Assembly (NCBI GenBank): GCA_964465665.1
Contig: CAYXKM010000045.1
Span: forward strand, 1 to 18,265
DNA from: JAKEGN01 sp964465665
GTDB lineage: Bacteria > Pseudomonadota > Gammaproteobacteria > Steroidobacterales > Woeseiaceae
Reading direction: 5' to 3'
Length of the DNA stretch: 18,265 nucleotides
Program-made: the position numbers and the translations under genes
Notes under the pieces: model-generated
The model's input: only the letters and a program-made list of their open reading frames with translations
Database searches by the model: none
What the model was told of the DNA's origin: nothing
In this document: one piece after another, positions 6,939 to 14,386 of the stretch
Layout: each line of letters starts with the position of its first letter
How positions within the stretch are numbered: the stretch's first letter is position 1

Positions 6939-8278
6939 GCGATAAGGGCGATCCCGAGGCCACGTCGTCAGATGGCGGCGCGAGTCAACGCGTCAGTCTC
7001 CGCGAAGCAACACTCGTCTGGGCAAAAATCGGCTTGCTGGGCTTTGGCGGCCCGGCTGGCCAGATCGCACTCATGCACCGCATTCTGGTCGAGGAAAAAC
7101 GCTGGATTGACGAGACACGGTTTCTGCACGCCCTGAACTTCTGCATGTTGCTGCCCGGGCCAGAAGCGCAACAGCTCGCGACGTACGTTGGTTGGATGTT
7201 GCATCGCATTCGCGGCGGACTGATCGCCGGCACGCTTTTCATCTTGCCTGGTTTCCTCGTGATCCTCGCCCTCAGTTATCTCTACGTCACGTCCGGAAGC
7301 CTGCCGTTCGTGCAGGGTCTCTTCGTCGGCCTGAAGGCAGCTGTCGTTGTCATCGTACTGCAGGCGGTTATCCGCATCGGCCGGCGATCGCTTCGCTCCG
7401 CCACGTCAGTGACATTGGCCGTGCTCGCTTTCCTCGCCATGTTTGTCTGGCGAATCCCGTTTCCGTACGTGATTCTGTTTGCCTCCGCGGCGGGCGCGCT
7501 GATTGCACGCGTTTCACCTGATGTCGGAACTGTTACGGGCGAAGCAGCCGACAGCGATCAACCGGCAGGCACAGGCTATGTCGTTCGGTGCGTGGCTGTT
7601 TTCGGCACTTTGTGGCTTGCGCCGACCGTCATTCTTCTTGCCACACTCGGGCCAGACGACGTTTTTTCGAGCATAGGGCTGTTCTTCAGCAAGATGGCGA
7701 TTGTCACCTTCGGCGGCGCGTACGCTGTCCTTGCGTATGTCAGCCAGGAAGCAGTTCTTACTTACGACTGGCTGTCGCCCGGCGAGATGATCGACGGGCT
7801 TGCGCTGGCGGAAACCACACCGGGGCCGCTGATCCTGGTCACCGAGTTCGTAGGCTTCATCGCGGCATGGCGGAATCCCGGCACATTTTCACCGGAACTG
7901 GCGGCCGTACTTGGGGCCTCATTGACGACCTGGGTCACCTTCGTACCGTCCTTCTTGTGGATATTCGCCGGCGCACCGTACATAGAGCGACTGCGTCACA
8001 ATCGCATGCTGGCATCGGCACTTGCGGGCGTTACAGCCGCGGTGGTTGGAGTGATCGTCAACCTGGCGCTGTGGTTTTCGATTCACGTACTGTTTTCGGC
8101 CGTTACGCCGTACCGCATTGCCGGTGCTGTGCTTGAGTTGCCCGTTATGGCGTCACTGCAGATGTCGTCTGTGCTGATTACGCTGATCGCCGCTGTGATG
8201 GCTTTTCGCTTCGGTGCATCGCTGCTGACCACGCTGACCGTCACCGGGGCGCTCGGGGTGGCTGCGTACGTGCTGTAA
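6935..8278 (+). CDS. chrA: ChrA chromate efflux transporter
   Basis: This 447-residue membrane protein belongs to the chromate ion transporter (CHR) family, which expels chromate from the cytoplasm. Both homologous halves are present. The N-terminal half has GLLGFGGPAGQIALMHRILV (about residues 33-52) and LLPGPEAQQLATYVGW. The C-terminal half has FFSKMAIVTFGGAYAVLAYV and AETTPGPLILVTEFVGF. This is the long, two-domain form. The start is a TTG that overlaps the chrB stop (TTGA, 6935-6938), so translation is probably coupled to chrB. Homology begins near residue 20 (VSLREATLVWAKIG), and the first 19 residues are low-complexity and polar, so a later start cannot be excluded. There is no terminator-like hairpin immediately after the gene. 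Confidence 0.93.
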   Translation: MSDKGDPEATSSDGGASQRVSLREATLVWAKIGLLGFGGPAGQIALMHRILVEEKRWIDETRFLHALNFCMLLPGPEAQQLATYVGWMLHRIRGGLIAGTLFILPGFLVILALSYLYVTSGSLPFVQGLFVGLKAAVVVIVLQAVIRIGRRSLRSATSVTLAVLAFLAMFVWRIPFPYVILFASAAGALIARVSPDVGTVTGEAADSDQPAGTGYVVRCVAVFGTLWLAPTVILLATLGPDDVFSSIGLFFSKMAIVTFGGAYAVLAYVSQEAVLTYDWLSPGEMIDGLALAETTPGPLILVTEFVGFIAAWRNPGTFSPELAAVLGASLTTWVTFVPSFLWIFAGAPYIERLRHNRMLASALAGVTAAVVGVIVNLALWFSIHVLFSAVTPYRIAGAVLELPVMASLQMSSVLITLIAAVMAFRFGASLLTTLTVTGALGVAAYVL

Positions 8279-8297
8279 ACGCAAAGTCGGTTCCAGC

Positions 8298-8352
8298 CTG
8301 TCAAGGACCTGTCACAAAAGCGTAAGACTGCCGTCAATATTTTCCGCTAGCT
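8298..8352 (+). promoter_or_regulatory. Tandem PHO-box-like PhoB sites with -10
   Basis: CTGTCAA (8298-8304), a 4-base spacer and CTGTCAC (8309-8315) make a close match to the PHO box (two CTGTCAT-like heptamers, 11-base period). Two further, weaker heptamers, GCGTAAG (8320-8326) and CCGTCAA (8331-8337), continue the same 11-base phase. TAGCTT (8349-8354 region), about ten bases after the last heptamer, could be the -10. The orientation points to the phosphoesterase gene at 8396. A PhoB-type regulator is inferred from the motif only; no phoB gene is in the window. Confidence 0.6.
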
Positions 8353-8395
8353 TTTCAATTGACTGGACCTGAATTCAATCAATGAGGAGCAGGTT

Positions 8396-9178
8396 GTGCC
8401 ATCAAGTTACAAAACCTTGTGGCTATCGGATATTCATCTCGGGACCAAAGCGTGTCGAGCGAAGGATCTTCTGAACTTTCTGGCCGAGGTGTCGGCCGAC
8501 AGAATCTACCTGACCGGCGACATCATAGATCTCGAGCGTATGAAGACACGAGCCATATTTCCCGACACACACCGGCATGTGCTCGCACGGTTCTTTCAAC
8601 TGTCGCAATCCGGAACAGAGATCATCTACATTCCGGGCAATCACGATTCTCAGATGCGAGAACTTGCAGGCAGGGACATATACGGCATCCCGGTATTGCT
8701 TGAAGCGAGTCACGAGACCCATGACGGCCGCAGGTTGCTGGTGACCCACGGTGATCTGCTGGATCCCTTTATTCGCCAAGGCACCGGCCTCGAACAGTTC
8801 GGCGCGGCCGCATACAAATTGCTCGTTAACCTGGACGTGATCGTCAACCAGCTCCGCAACCGGCTGGGTCGCGAGTATTTGCCCATCAGCGCGGGAATCA
8901 AGCAGCGGCTGAACTCGGCCAACGAATACATTGCCCGCTTCGAGGAAATCGCCGCCCGACACGCCGCCGAACGCGGATTCGACGGCATCGTGTGCGGCCA
9001 TATACACCGGCCCTGCATAAGAGACATCGGCGGTGTACGTTACTCGAACGACGGGGACTGGATCGAGCACCGTACCGCACTGGCCGAATCCGCGAACGGC
9101 CAACTGCAGATACTGCATTGGAAGACGGCTGAGTCAGTGGTCGAATCCATACCTCACGCGCCACCGCTGGCAGCGTGA
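8396..9178 (+). CDS. PlcP/LpxH-like metallophosphoesterase
   Basis: This 260-residue calcineurin-type metallophosphoesterase shows every metal-site motif: SDIHLG (Asp12, His14), TGDIIDLE (Asp42), PGNHDS (Asn82, His83), VTHGD (His118) and CGHIHRP (His202, His204). Automatic annotation usually calls such proteins UDP-2,3-diacylglucosamine diphosphatase. However, the overall sequence (YKTLWLSDIHLG, GFDGIVCGHIHRP, YSNDGDWIEH) resembles, from memory, the PlcP group, a phospholipase that strips phospholipid head groups during phosphate starvation. The tandem PHO-box-like sites upstream support that reading. No glycosyltransferase partner follows in this window. The start is GTG at 8396, with GAGGAGCAGG ahead of it; the ATG at 8382 is out of frame. 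The enzyme fold is certain, the substrate is inferred. Confidence 0.88.
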   Translation: MPSSYKTLWLSDIHLGTKACRAKDLLNFLAEVSADRIYLTGDIIDLERMKTRAIFPDTHRHVLARFFQLSQSGTEIIYIPGNHDSQMRELAGRDIYGIPVLLEASHETHDGRRLLVTHGDLLDPFIRQGTGLEQFGAAAYKLLVNLDVIVNQLRNRLGREYLPISAGIKQRLNSANEYIARFEEIAARHAAERGFDGIVCGHIHRPCIRDIGGVRYSNDGDWIEHRTALAESANGQLQILHWKTAESVVESIPHAPPLAA

Positions 9179-9396
9179 TCATGGATCTGCCGGACGAAGC
9201 TCGTGATGCCCTTGATGGCATTGTCATCCCTGCACACGTGCGCTCAGTTCTCGCCAAGTACTGGGACGACAATGTATCGGATCGCACCAATTTTGAGCTG
9301 ATCAGCCACTGGATCGGTATCGCCAGCGGTCACGCCGCGACACCGGCGGATCCGGGTATCGATACGCAAGACTCCTTCAGTCCGGCACCGAATTGA
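9175..9396 (+). CDS. Hypothetical 73-aa protein
   Basis: The open frame overlaps the phosphoesterase stop (GTGA, 9175-9178), with an alternative ATG at 9181. That overlap is typical of translational coupling. The protein is acidic and soluble (DLPDEARDALDGIVIPAHVR, ...NFELISHWIGIASGHAA) and its last 15 residues look disordered. I do not recognise a family. It ends seven bases before the convergent ppk stop. An open frame on the other strand also exists here but is less likely, since it overlaps the end of ppk. Existence is plausible but not proven. Confidence 0.45.
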   Translation: MIMDLPDEARDALDGIVIPAHVRSVLAKYWDDNVSDRTNFELISHWIGIASGHAATPADPGIDTQDSFSPAPN

Positions 9397-9403
9397 CAGC
9401 GCG

Positions 9404-11560
9404 TCATACCGCCAGGTGTTTGCTGACCCTGCGGCTGTGCAGTTCGTCTTCGATCTGCCGAAATCGGCGCAATGAACGCTCCAGCAACTCCGCCTGCGAA
9501 TGCCTGGCATCTTTTGCGGCCGCCCGCTTTCGATAGGAGCCATCGGACTCCATCTCCCACGAACCGCAACTATCGCCAAGCTGCAGATCCAGCAACTCGC
9601 GAAGTTCTTGCTGCAAGGCGCGGTCCCGGATCGGCGCCAGTGATTCGACGCGCATTTCCAGGTTGCGCGTCATGAGATCGGCCGAGCCGATGAAGTACTC
9701 CTCGTTACCACCATTGCGGAAGTAGTAAAGTCGCGCATGCTCGAGAAAACGTCCGAGTATGCTGATGACGCGCGCTGACTCCGACAGCCCCGGCAGTCCG
9801 GGTCGCAATCGGCAACTGTCCCGTACAATGAGATCAACCCGGACACCGGCGCGGGCTGCCTCGTAGAGGGCCCGGGTAATCGCGGCATCCTCGAGTGCAT
9901 TGGTTTTGAATTGTATGCACCCGTTTCCGGTTGCCTGTTGATGCCCGATCTCGCGGCGAATATTCTGCAACAGTAGCTGCTTCATGTGATCCGGCGATAC
10001 CAGCAACTCGCGGTACCTGCGCCCACGGAGCGAACCCGATGTCAGCAGGTTGAACAGTTCGGTTGCATCCGCGCCGATGCCAGCGTCCAGTGTCATCAGT
10101 CCGATGTCACAATACTGCCTTGCAGTTACCGGGTGATAATTGCCTGTTCCAAGATGAACGCAGCGTTGCAGAGTACCGTCTTCCGCCTGGCGGACGATCA
10201 GTGTCACTTTTGCGTGCGTCTTGTATCCGACGACACCGTACGAAACATGAATGCCGGCCTCTTCCAGCCGGTTTGCCCATCGGATATTTGCCGCTTCGTC
10301 GAAACGCGCCTGCAGTTCGACGACCACCGCTACCTGTTTGCCGCTGGTAACTGCATCAACGAGCAACGGCACAATCGCCGAATCGATGGAGGTGCGATAG
10401 ACGGTGGTCTTGATTGCCAGAACATTCGGGTCGCTGACCGCTTCGCGCAGAAGCCGGGTCACCGAGTGATCGTAAGACTGGTACGGATGCAACAGCAACA
10501 GCGGCCCGTTCGTCTCGAGTTCCTCGAAAATCGACGGGGCTGATGCCAGCCTCGGATGCAGGGCCGGTTCGAATACAGGGTACTTCAGTTCAGGCCGGTC
10601 GAGAGCGGCGATCTGCATGAGGTCGCGCGCACCGAGCAGGTCTGGCAGCACGTAAATGTCTTCCGCTCCGGCCAGCTGAAGTCGTTGCGCCAGGTACTCG
10701 CGCAAACTGTCGCGCAGGCCCGGGCTGACTTCGAGGCGAACGACGGGGGCAAATCGGCGCTCCCGGAGCTCTGCCTCGATCATTTCCAGCAGGTCGTTGG
10801 CCCATTCTTCGTTGCGCTCGACGATCGCATTGCGCGTCACGCGGAAATAGCCGATGGAAAGTACTTCTGCACCCGGTAACAACAGATCCAGGTTACCGGC
10901 AATGACTTCCTCCAGCGGTACATAATGATCGCAGTTTTCGAGGCGCAGGAATCTCGGGATGCGACCTGAGGTCGGCGTCTTGATGCGAATCAGGTACGGC
11001 TCTTGGTTTGCCTCTGCCTTGACTTCAAGAAGTATGTTGATCGACAGATTCGACATAAAGGGAAACGGATGGGCCTCATCGATCGCCAGAGGTGTGACCA
11101 AGGGCAATACACTCTCACGGTACTGCCGCCGCAGTATTTCACGCGAGCCCGGGTCCAGAGCACTGTACGATCCCACGGTAATTCCGGCCGCCTGCAGGCG
11201 CGCGAGCAAATCGCGCAGGATGTAGCTGCGGTCTGCAAGCATGGCGGCAACCTGAATCTGGCATTCTTCGATCTGCTGCTGCGGCGTTTTGCCATCGACG
11301 GTCAGCGTATGCAGTCCGGCACCGACCTGCTGTTTGAGTCCGCCGATGCGTTTCATGAAAAACTCGTCTAGATTCGAATCGAAGATCGACAGGAACTTGA
11401 TCTGTTCAAGCAGTGGATTATCGTCGCTCTCCGCTTCGGCGAGAACTCGACGGTTGAATGCAAGCCAGGTCAACTCCCGGTTCAGGTAGAGGTTTGGATC
11501 ATTTAGATTCCATTCGGTCTGCGGCTGGTGTTCCGGAACGAGAGGAGTAACGCTGGACAC
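9404..11560 (-). CDS. ppk1: Polyphosphate kinase 1
   Basis: PPK1 reversibly transfers the terminal phosphate of ATP to polyphosphate. From the GTG at 11560 the product is 718 residues, normal for the family. Visible landmarks are: NLNDPNLYLNRELTWLAFNR near the N-terminus; FLSIFDSNLDEFFMKRIGGL; LLLHPYQSYDHSVTRLLREA; the phosphorylated-His motif YKTHAKVTLIV (His449, matching E. coli His435); and FLEHARLYYF (His608, matching E. coli His592), followed by IGSADLMTRNLEMRVE. The start is uncertain. The frame is open to a TTG at 11731 (775 residues), but the extra N-terminus is unlike the family; a TTG at 11608 is another option. The gene converges with the 73-aa gene. Its leader (11561-11914) holds a PHO-box-like site in the opposite orientation and a palindrome. 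Confidence 0.93.
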   Translation of the reverse strand: MSSVTPLVPEHQPQTEWNLNDPNLYLNRELTWLAFNRRVLAEAESDDNPLLEQIKFLSIFDSNLDEFFMKRIGGLKQQVGAGLHTLTVDGKTPQQQIEECQIQVAAMLADRSYILRDLLARLQAAGITVGSYSALDPGSREILRRQYRESVLPLVTPLAIDEAHPFPFMSNLSINILLEVKAEANQEPYLIRIKTPTSGRIPRFLRLENCDHYVPLEEVIAGNLDLLLPGAEVLSIGYFRVTRNAIVERNEEWANDLLEMIEAELRERRFAPVVRLEVSPGLRDSLREYLAQRLQLAGAEDIYVLPDLLGARDLMQIAALDRPELKYPVFEPALHPRLASAPSIFEELETNGPLLLLHPYQSYDHSVTRLLREAVSDPNVLAIKTTVYRTSIDSAIVPLLVDAVTSGKQVAVVVELQARFDEAANIRWANRLEEAGIHVSYGVVGYKTHAKVTLIVRQAEDGTLQRCVHLGTGNYHPVTARQYCDIGLMTLDAGIGADATELFNLLTSGSLRGRRYRELLVSPDHMKQLLLQNIRREIGHQQATGNGCIQFKTNALEDAAITRALYEAARAGVRVDLIVRDSCRLRPGLPGLSESARVISILGRFLEHARLYYFRNGGNEEYFIGSADLMTRNLEMRVESLAPIRDRALQQELRELLDLQLGDSCGSWEMESDGSYRKRAAAKDARHSQAELLERSLRRFRQIEDELHSRRVSKHLAV

Positions 11561-11801
11561 TGTAAATTGCTCGGTAACGTCGTTATTGTTTGACGGCGGT
11601 GATTGGATCAAATCATATTGCCAGCGATCTTTTTGAAGTTTGGCTTTTGCAGCACGGTCGTGAATCGACGATCGCGCCAGCCTTGCCGGCACCGGAAAAG
11701 ATAACACGGAAATGCAGCCGACAGCACTCAATGATTGCCTATCGCCGGAGACGCCGTTTTTCGCGTGTGAAGGAAGTCGAGTTCATTGCAGTTTCCGCGA
11801 A

Positions 11802-11832
11802 TTGTAACAAAACTGTAATGTGATTTTCACAT
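11802..11832 (+). promoter_or_regulatory. PHO-box-like site and adjoining palindrome in the ppk leader
   Basis: TTGTAAC-AAAA-CTGTAAT (11802-11819) has the 7-4-7 layout of a PHO box. It overlaps a perfect inverted repeat, ATGTGA-TTT-TCACAT (11818-11832). On the minus strand the same stretch contains TACAAT, a possible -10 for ppk. The PHO-like heptamers read on the plus strand, away from ppk, and no plus-strand gene follows. PhoB control of ppk is therefore only a possibility. The rest of the 11561-11914 gap shows no further structure. Confidence 0.35.
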
Positions 11833-11914
11833 AAGGATTGGAGCACTCGCGCATGCGATACGTCGGAAACTCGGCTCCGCCAGACATTGGATCACCGCTG
11901 CAACCACGCTTAGC

Positions 11915-12406
11915 CTAAGCAGATATTCTTTGGCCGATTCTGGCCTGCAAACGACGGGCAAATGGCAGCGGTACGCGGGGTGGGAGCTTCCTGTGCACTT
12001 TTCGCACACTCAGTATCAGCCATTTGTGTTCCCAGATATTCAACGCCGCCGCCAGATCCCAGATCGGCGGCAATATATAGACGACATTCTTTCCAACCCG
12101 TCGCAGTTCCCGGTCGAAGCGCTGCGGATAATCTATGTGCTCGACCGTATGCGAGCACAACACCGATTCAAATTGCCCGTCGGCAAACGGCAACCGATAG
12201 ATATTGTCAATCAGCACGAAGTTCGGGATGTCATCGTGCCTGACGATATCCGCATTGAGGCCGCCACCGTCGATCCTGCCGCAACAGATGTTCAGGTCCC
12301 ACCGCTGCCGGCCGATGATCGCGTCTTTTAGCGATCGGTAGCTGTACCAATGAAGAAAAATGATTACGCCGGTGATCGTCGCTGCAAGGGCAATTAGGTA
12401 CCACAT
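11915..12406 (-). CDS. Membrane-anchored methyltransferase-like protein
   Basis: This 163-residue protein starts with a membrane segment (residues 2-19, WYLIALAATITGVIIFLHW). The rest resembles a class I SAM-dependent methyltransferase: WDLNICCGRIDGGGLNADIV, with a cysteine-rich variant of the glycine motif I; DNIYRLPFADGQFESVLCSH, the post-II region; TVEHIDYPQRFDRELRRVG; and VVYILPPIWDLAA. The domain is shorter than a typical methyltransferase, and the N-terminal strand/helix pair is compressed. It could be a reduced enzyme or a non-catalytic relative. The ATG at 12406 begins the membrane helix; a TTG at 12442 is a longer alternative. The frame stays open and protein-like for another 40 codons upstream but without a start codon. 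The gene lies between ndh and ppk on the same strand. Confidence 0.75.
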   Translation of the reverse strand: MWYLIALAATITGVIIFLHWYSYRSLKDAIIGRQRWDLNICCGRIDGGGLNADIVRHDDIPNFVLIDNIYRLPFADGQFESVLCSHTVEHIDYPQRFDRELRRVGKNVVYILPPIWDLAAALNIWEHKWLILSVRKVHRKLPPRVPLPFARRLQARIGQRISA

Positions 12407-12568
12407 TGAGTCGGGCTGCTCTGAAGACCGCCTGGCCGGCAAATATTTCAGTGCGGTGACCAGGTTTTCACCGAAGCGAAAGATTAGCAGAGCAACGATG
12501 ACAGTTTGACTACTCGCTCCGGCGGATCTGAAGAACTTTTCGCGGGTGCCGGCGACCCGGAAAGCTGC

Positions 12569-12691
12569 TTACAGGACAACAAGTATTCCGCAGTCGCAGC
12601 CGCGCAAACTGTCCTTGCTGCAGATCATCAGGCTTCCGTCGCGGCAGTTCGAGCCGGAGTACCCATAGGCTCGACAATCCGTGGGCTGCAG
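12569..12691 (-). pseudogene. Possible Cys-rich gene fragment downstream of repeat
   Basis: In one minus-strand frame the sequence reads DCRAYGYSGSNCRDGSLMIC followed by SKDSLRGCDCGILVVL and a stop (12571-12569). It has five cysteines and a protein-like composition, but no start codon in frame before the hairpin repeat at 12692-12772. It may be the 3' end of a small cysteine-rich gene whose 5' part was lost to the repeat, or it may be chance. No family is recognised. Confidence 0.25.
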
Positions 12692-12772
12692 ACGGTGCCA
12701 GTGTTCACTTATGTCACTTGTTAACGACGGTGCCGGGCATGAACAAGTCAAATAAGTGAACACCGGCACCGT
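12692..12772. repeat. REP-like long inverted repeat abutting the ndh stop
   Basis: Arms of 31 bases (12692-12722 and 12742-12772) pair with 3 mismatches around a 19-base centre. Each arm begins with ACGGTGCC(A/G)GTGTTCACTT, and the loop carries another copy of ACGGTGCCGGG. The GGTGCCRG core is shared with the elements at 4771-4819 and 14055-14105. The right arm touches the TAA stop of ndh (12774-12772). The hairpin may stabilise or terminate the ndh transcript, although no T-run follows. Confidence 0.75.
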
Positions 12773-14025
12773 TACCGACCGCCGGTAATCAGCCGCGCGC
12801 CGCGCCCGTAAGTCACGTACTGCCAGAACCAGTTGATCGCCACGGTCAGCGGACTGCGAACACCGATAAGAAAATAGATGTGTGCGAATCCCCAGACCCA
12901 CCAGGCGAGAAATCCGGTCAGGCGCAGGAACGGAAACTCGATGACCGCTGATTTCCTGCCTATTGTGGCGAGATTTCCCGAATGGCGATAGCGAAACGCA
13001 GCGGGTGCTTTTCCATTTTCGATTCCTGCGCGGATCACGCCGGCGACATAGCGGCCTTGCTGTTTCGCCGCCGGTGCGATCCCCGGAACCGGCGCCCCTT
13101 TGGCGTCTTTTACGGCGGCCGCATCACCAACGACGAAAATGTTCGGGTGATTCCGTGCGGACAGATCTGCATTGACAAGCGCCCGGCCCGCCCGATCGGT
13201 TTCGGCATTGAGCCATGCACCAGCGGGCGATGCGGCAACGCCAGCTGCCCACAGCACAGTCGCCGCCGGAATTGCTTTCCCGCCGACCACAACACCGGCT
13301 GCATCACAGTGTGTGACCGCTTGCCCGAGCATCACCTCGACTCCCAGTTTGCCGAGCGCTTTTCTCGCGTACTCGGACAGCTTCTCCGAGAACGCGGGCA
13401 AAACCCGCGGCCCGGCTTCCACCAGCATGATCCGCGCACTGCGGGAATCGATGCGCCTAAAATCTGCCGCCAGCGTGCGTCGCGCCAGCTCGGCCATCGT
13501 GCCCGCGAGTTCCACTCCCGTGGGTCCGGCGCCTACGACAACGAAATTGAGCAGCGACTCCCGAAGCCGGTCATCGTCGGTCATTTCGGCACGCTCGAAT
13601 GCCATGAGTATCCGGCGGCGTATCGACGTCGCATCGTCGATGCTTTTCAGGCCCGGTGCGTGCGGCTCCCAGTCGTCGTGACCAAAGTACGCATGTCGCG
13701 CGCCCGTGGCGAGCACCAGGTAATCGAAAGGAATTCGTCGCTCTGCCGTGACCACTTCGCACACACCCGTATCGACACCGGTGACCCGATCCAGCAACAC
13801 CGTGACATTTTTCTGCCGGCTCAGAATCCCGCGAACGGGCCACGCAATATCGGAGGGTGCAAGCCCGGCAGTCGCCACCTGGTATAGAAGCGGTTGAAAC
13901 AGGTGGTAGTTGTGCTGATCGACGAGAGTAACGTCGACGTTCTCCCGCCGGAGCCCTTGTGCCGCGAACAGACCACCGAATCCCGCCCCGACGATGACAA
14001 TACGTGGTCGTCGTCTCGCGCTCAT
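12772..14025 (-). CDS. ndh: Type II NADH dehydrogenase (NDH-2)
   Basis: This 417-residue FAD enzyme passes electrons from NADH to quinone without pumping protons. The first dinucleotide fold (FAD) is IVIVGAGFGGLFAAQGL (GAGFGG at residues 13-18). The second (NADH) is FVVVGAGPTGVELAGTMAEL (residues 161-180). The quinone/FAD motifs HLFQPLLYQVATAGL and NIFVVGDAAAVKD are present, and AAKQQGRYVA follows. The C-terminal segment, GFLAWWVWGFAHIYFLIGVR through YGRGARLITG, is the amphipathic or membrane tail typical of bacterial NDH-2. The ATG at 14025-14023 lacks an obvious Shine-Dalgarno sequence, but no better start exists. A perfect palindrome lies 30 bases upstream of the start, and a terminator beyond that, so the gene is isolated from the upstream unit. 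Confidence 0.93.
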   Translation of the reverse strand: MSARRRPRIVIVGAGFGGLFAAQGLRRENVDVTLVDQHNYHLFQPLLYQVATAGLAPSDIAWPVRGILSRQKNVTVLLDRVTGVDTGVCEVVTAERRIPFDYLVLATGARHAYFGHDDWEPHAPGLKSIDDATSIRRRILMAFERAEMTDDDRLRESLLNFVVVGAGPTGVELAGTMAELARRTLAADFRRIDSRSARIMLVEAGPRVLPAFSEKLSEYARKALGKLGVEVMLGQAVTHCDAAGVVVGGKAIPAATVLWAAGVAASPAGAWLNAETDRAGRALVNADLSARNHPNIFVVGDAAAVKDAKGAPVPGIAPAAKQQGRYVAGVIRAGIENGKAPAAFRYRHSGNLATIGRKSAVIEFPFLRLTGFLAWWVWGFAHIYFLIGVRSPLTVAINWFWQYVTYGRGARLITGGR

Positions 14026-14054
14026 GTTGGACTGTCAGTGTGCGTCATCATCCG

Positions 14055-14105
14055 AAAAGGTGCCGGATTTATTTTTGCAATGCAAAAATAAATCCGGCAC
14101 CTTTT
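14055..14105. repeat. Perfect 51-base palindrome (25-1-25), REP-like
   Basis: The arms at 14055-14079 and 14081-14105 are exact reverse complements, separated by one A. Each arm starts AAAAGGTGCCGGATTTATTT. The GGTGCCGG core and the TTTATTTT tail link it to the element at 4771-4819. The hairpin ends in T's on both strands, so it could also act as a two-way terminator. It sits in the leader of ndh. Confidence 0.85.
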
Positions 14106-14115
14106 TTCTGGGCGC

Positions 14116-14144
14116 AAAAAACAACCCCGCACAGGGCGGGGTTG
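14116..14144 (-). terminator. Rho-independent terminator, minus strand
   Basis: AACCCCGC (14123-14130) pairs with GCGGGGTT (14136-14143) around a 5-base loop. On the minus strand the stem is followed by T6 (14121-14116). It would end transcripts of the DUF4199 gene or the regulator unit, about 245 bases after the DUF4199 stop. The stretch between (14145-14386) shows no credible gene; it contains a T8 run at 14160-14167 and a weak CCCTCGG/CCGAGGG pairing. Confidence 0.75.
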
Positions 14145-14386
14145 GCGATTGGCCCTCGGTTTTTTTTGTTATTGCGCTGAGCCGAGGGGAAGCAGCGCGG
14201 GCCTCAGGACGTTCGCTTGCGCGTCGGGCCTGATCGCAGTGTATGACATGCAATTTCAGGTCCGGAATTGCAAGGTATTGAACTACCGCTGTTTTTTTCA
14301 GCAACAACACCGAAGGTCGCGAGTGTCTGTTAATTATTCCGACGTGTTTGCAGGCGCACAAGCTACTGGCGAATTTGACATTTCGA

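Noticed and set aside
11561..11731. N-terminal extension of polyphosphate kinase to a TTG at 11731
   Set aside because: The extra 57 residues do not resemble the PPK1 N-terminus and the product would be longer than usual. The GTG at 11560 gives a normal length, though the exact start is uncertain.
12982..13887. Long plus-strand open frame (301 codons) opposite ndh
   Set aside because: It is the antisense of a strongly conserved NDH-2 sequence, rich in Arg/Pro/His as shadow frames are, with no ribosome site.
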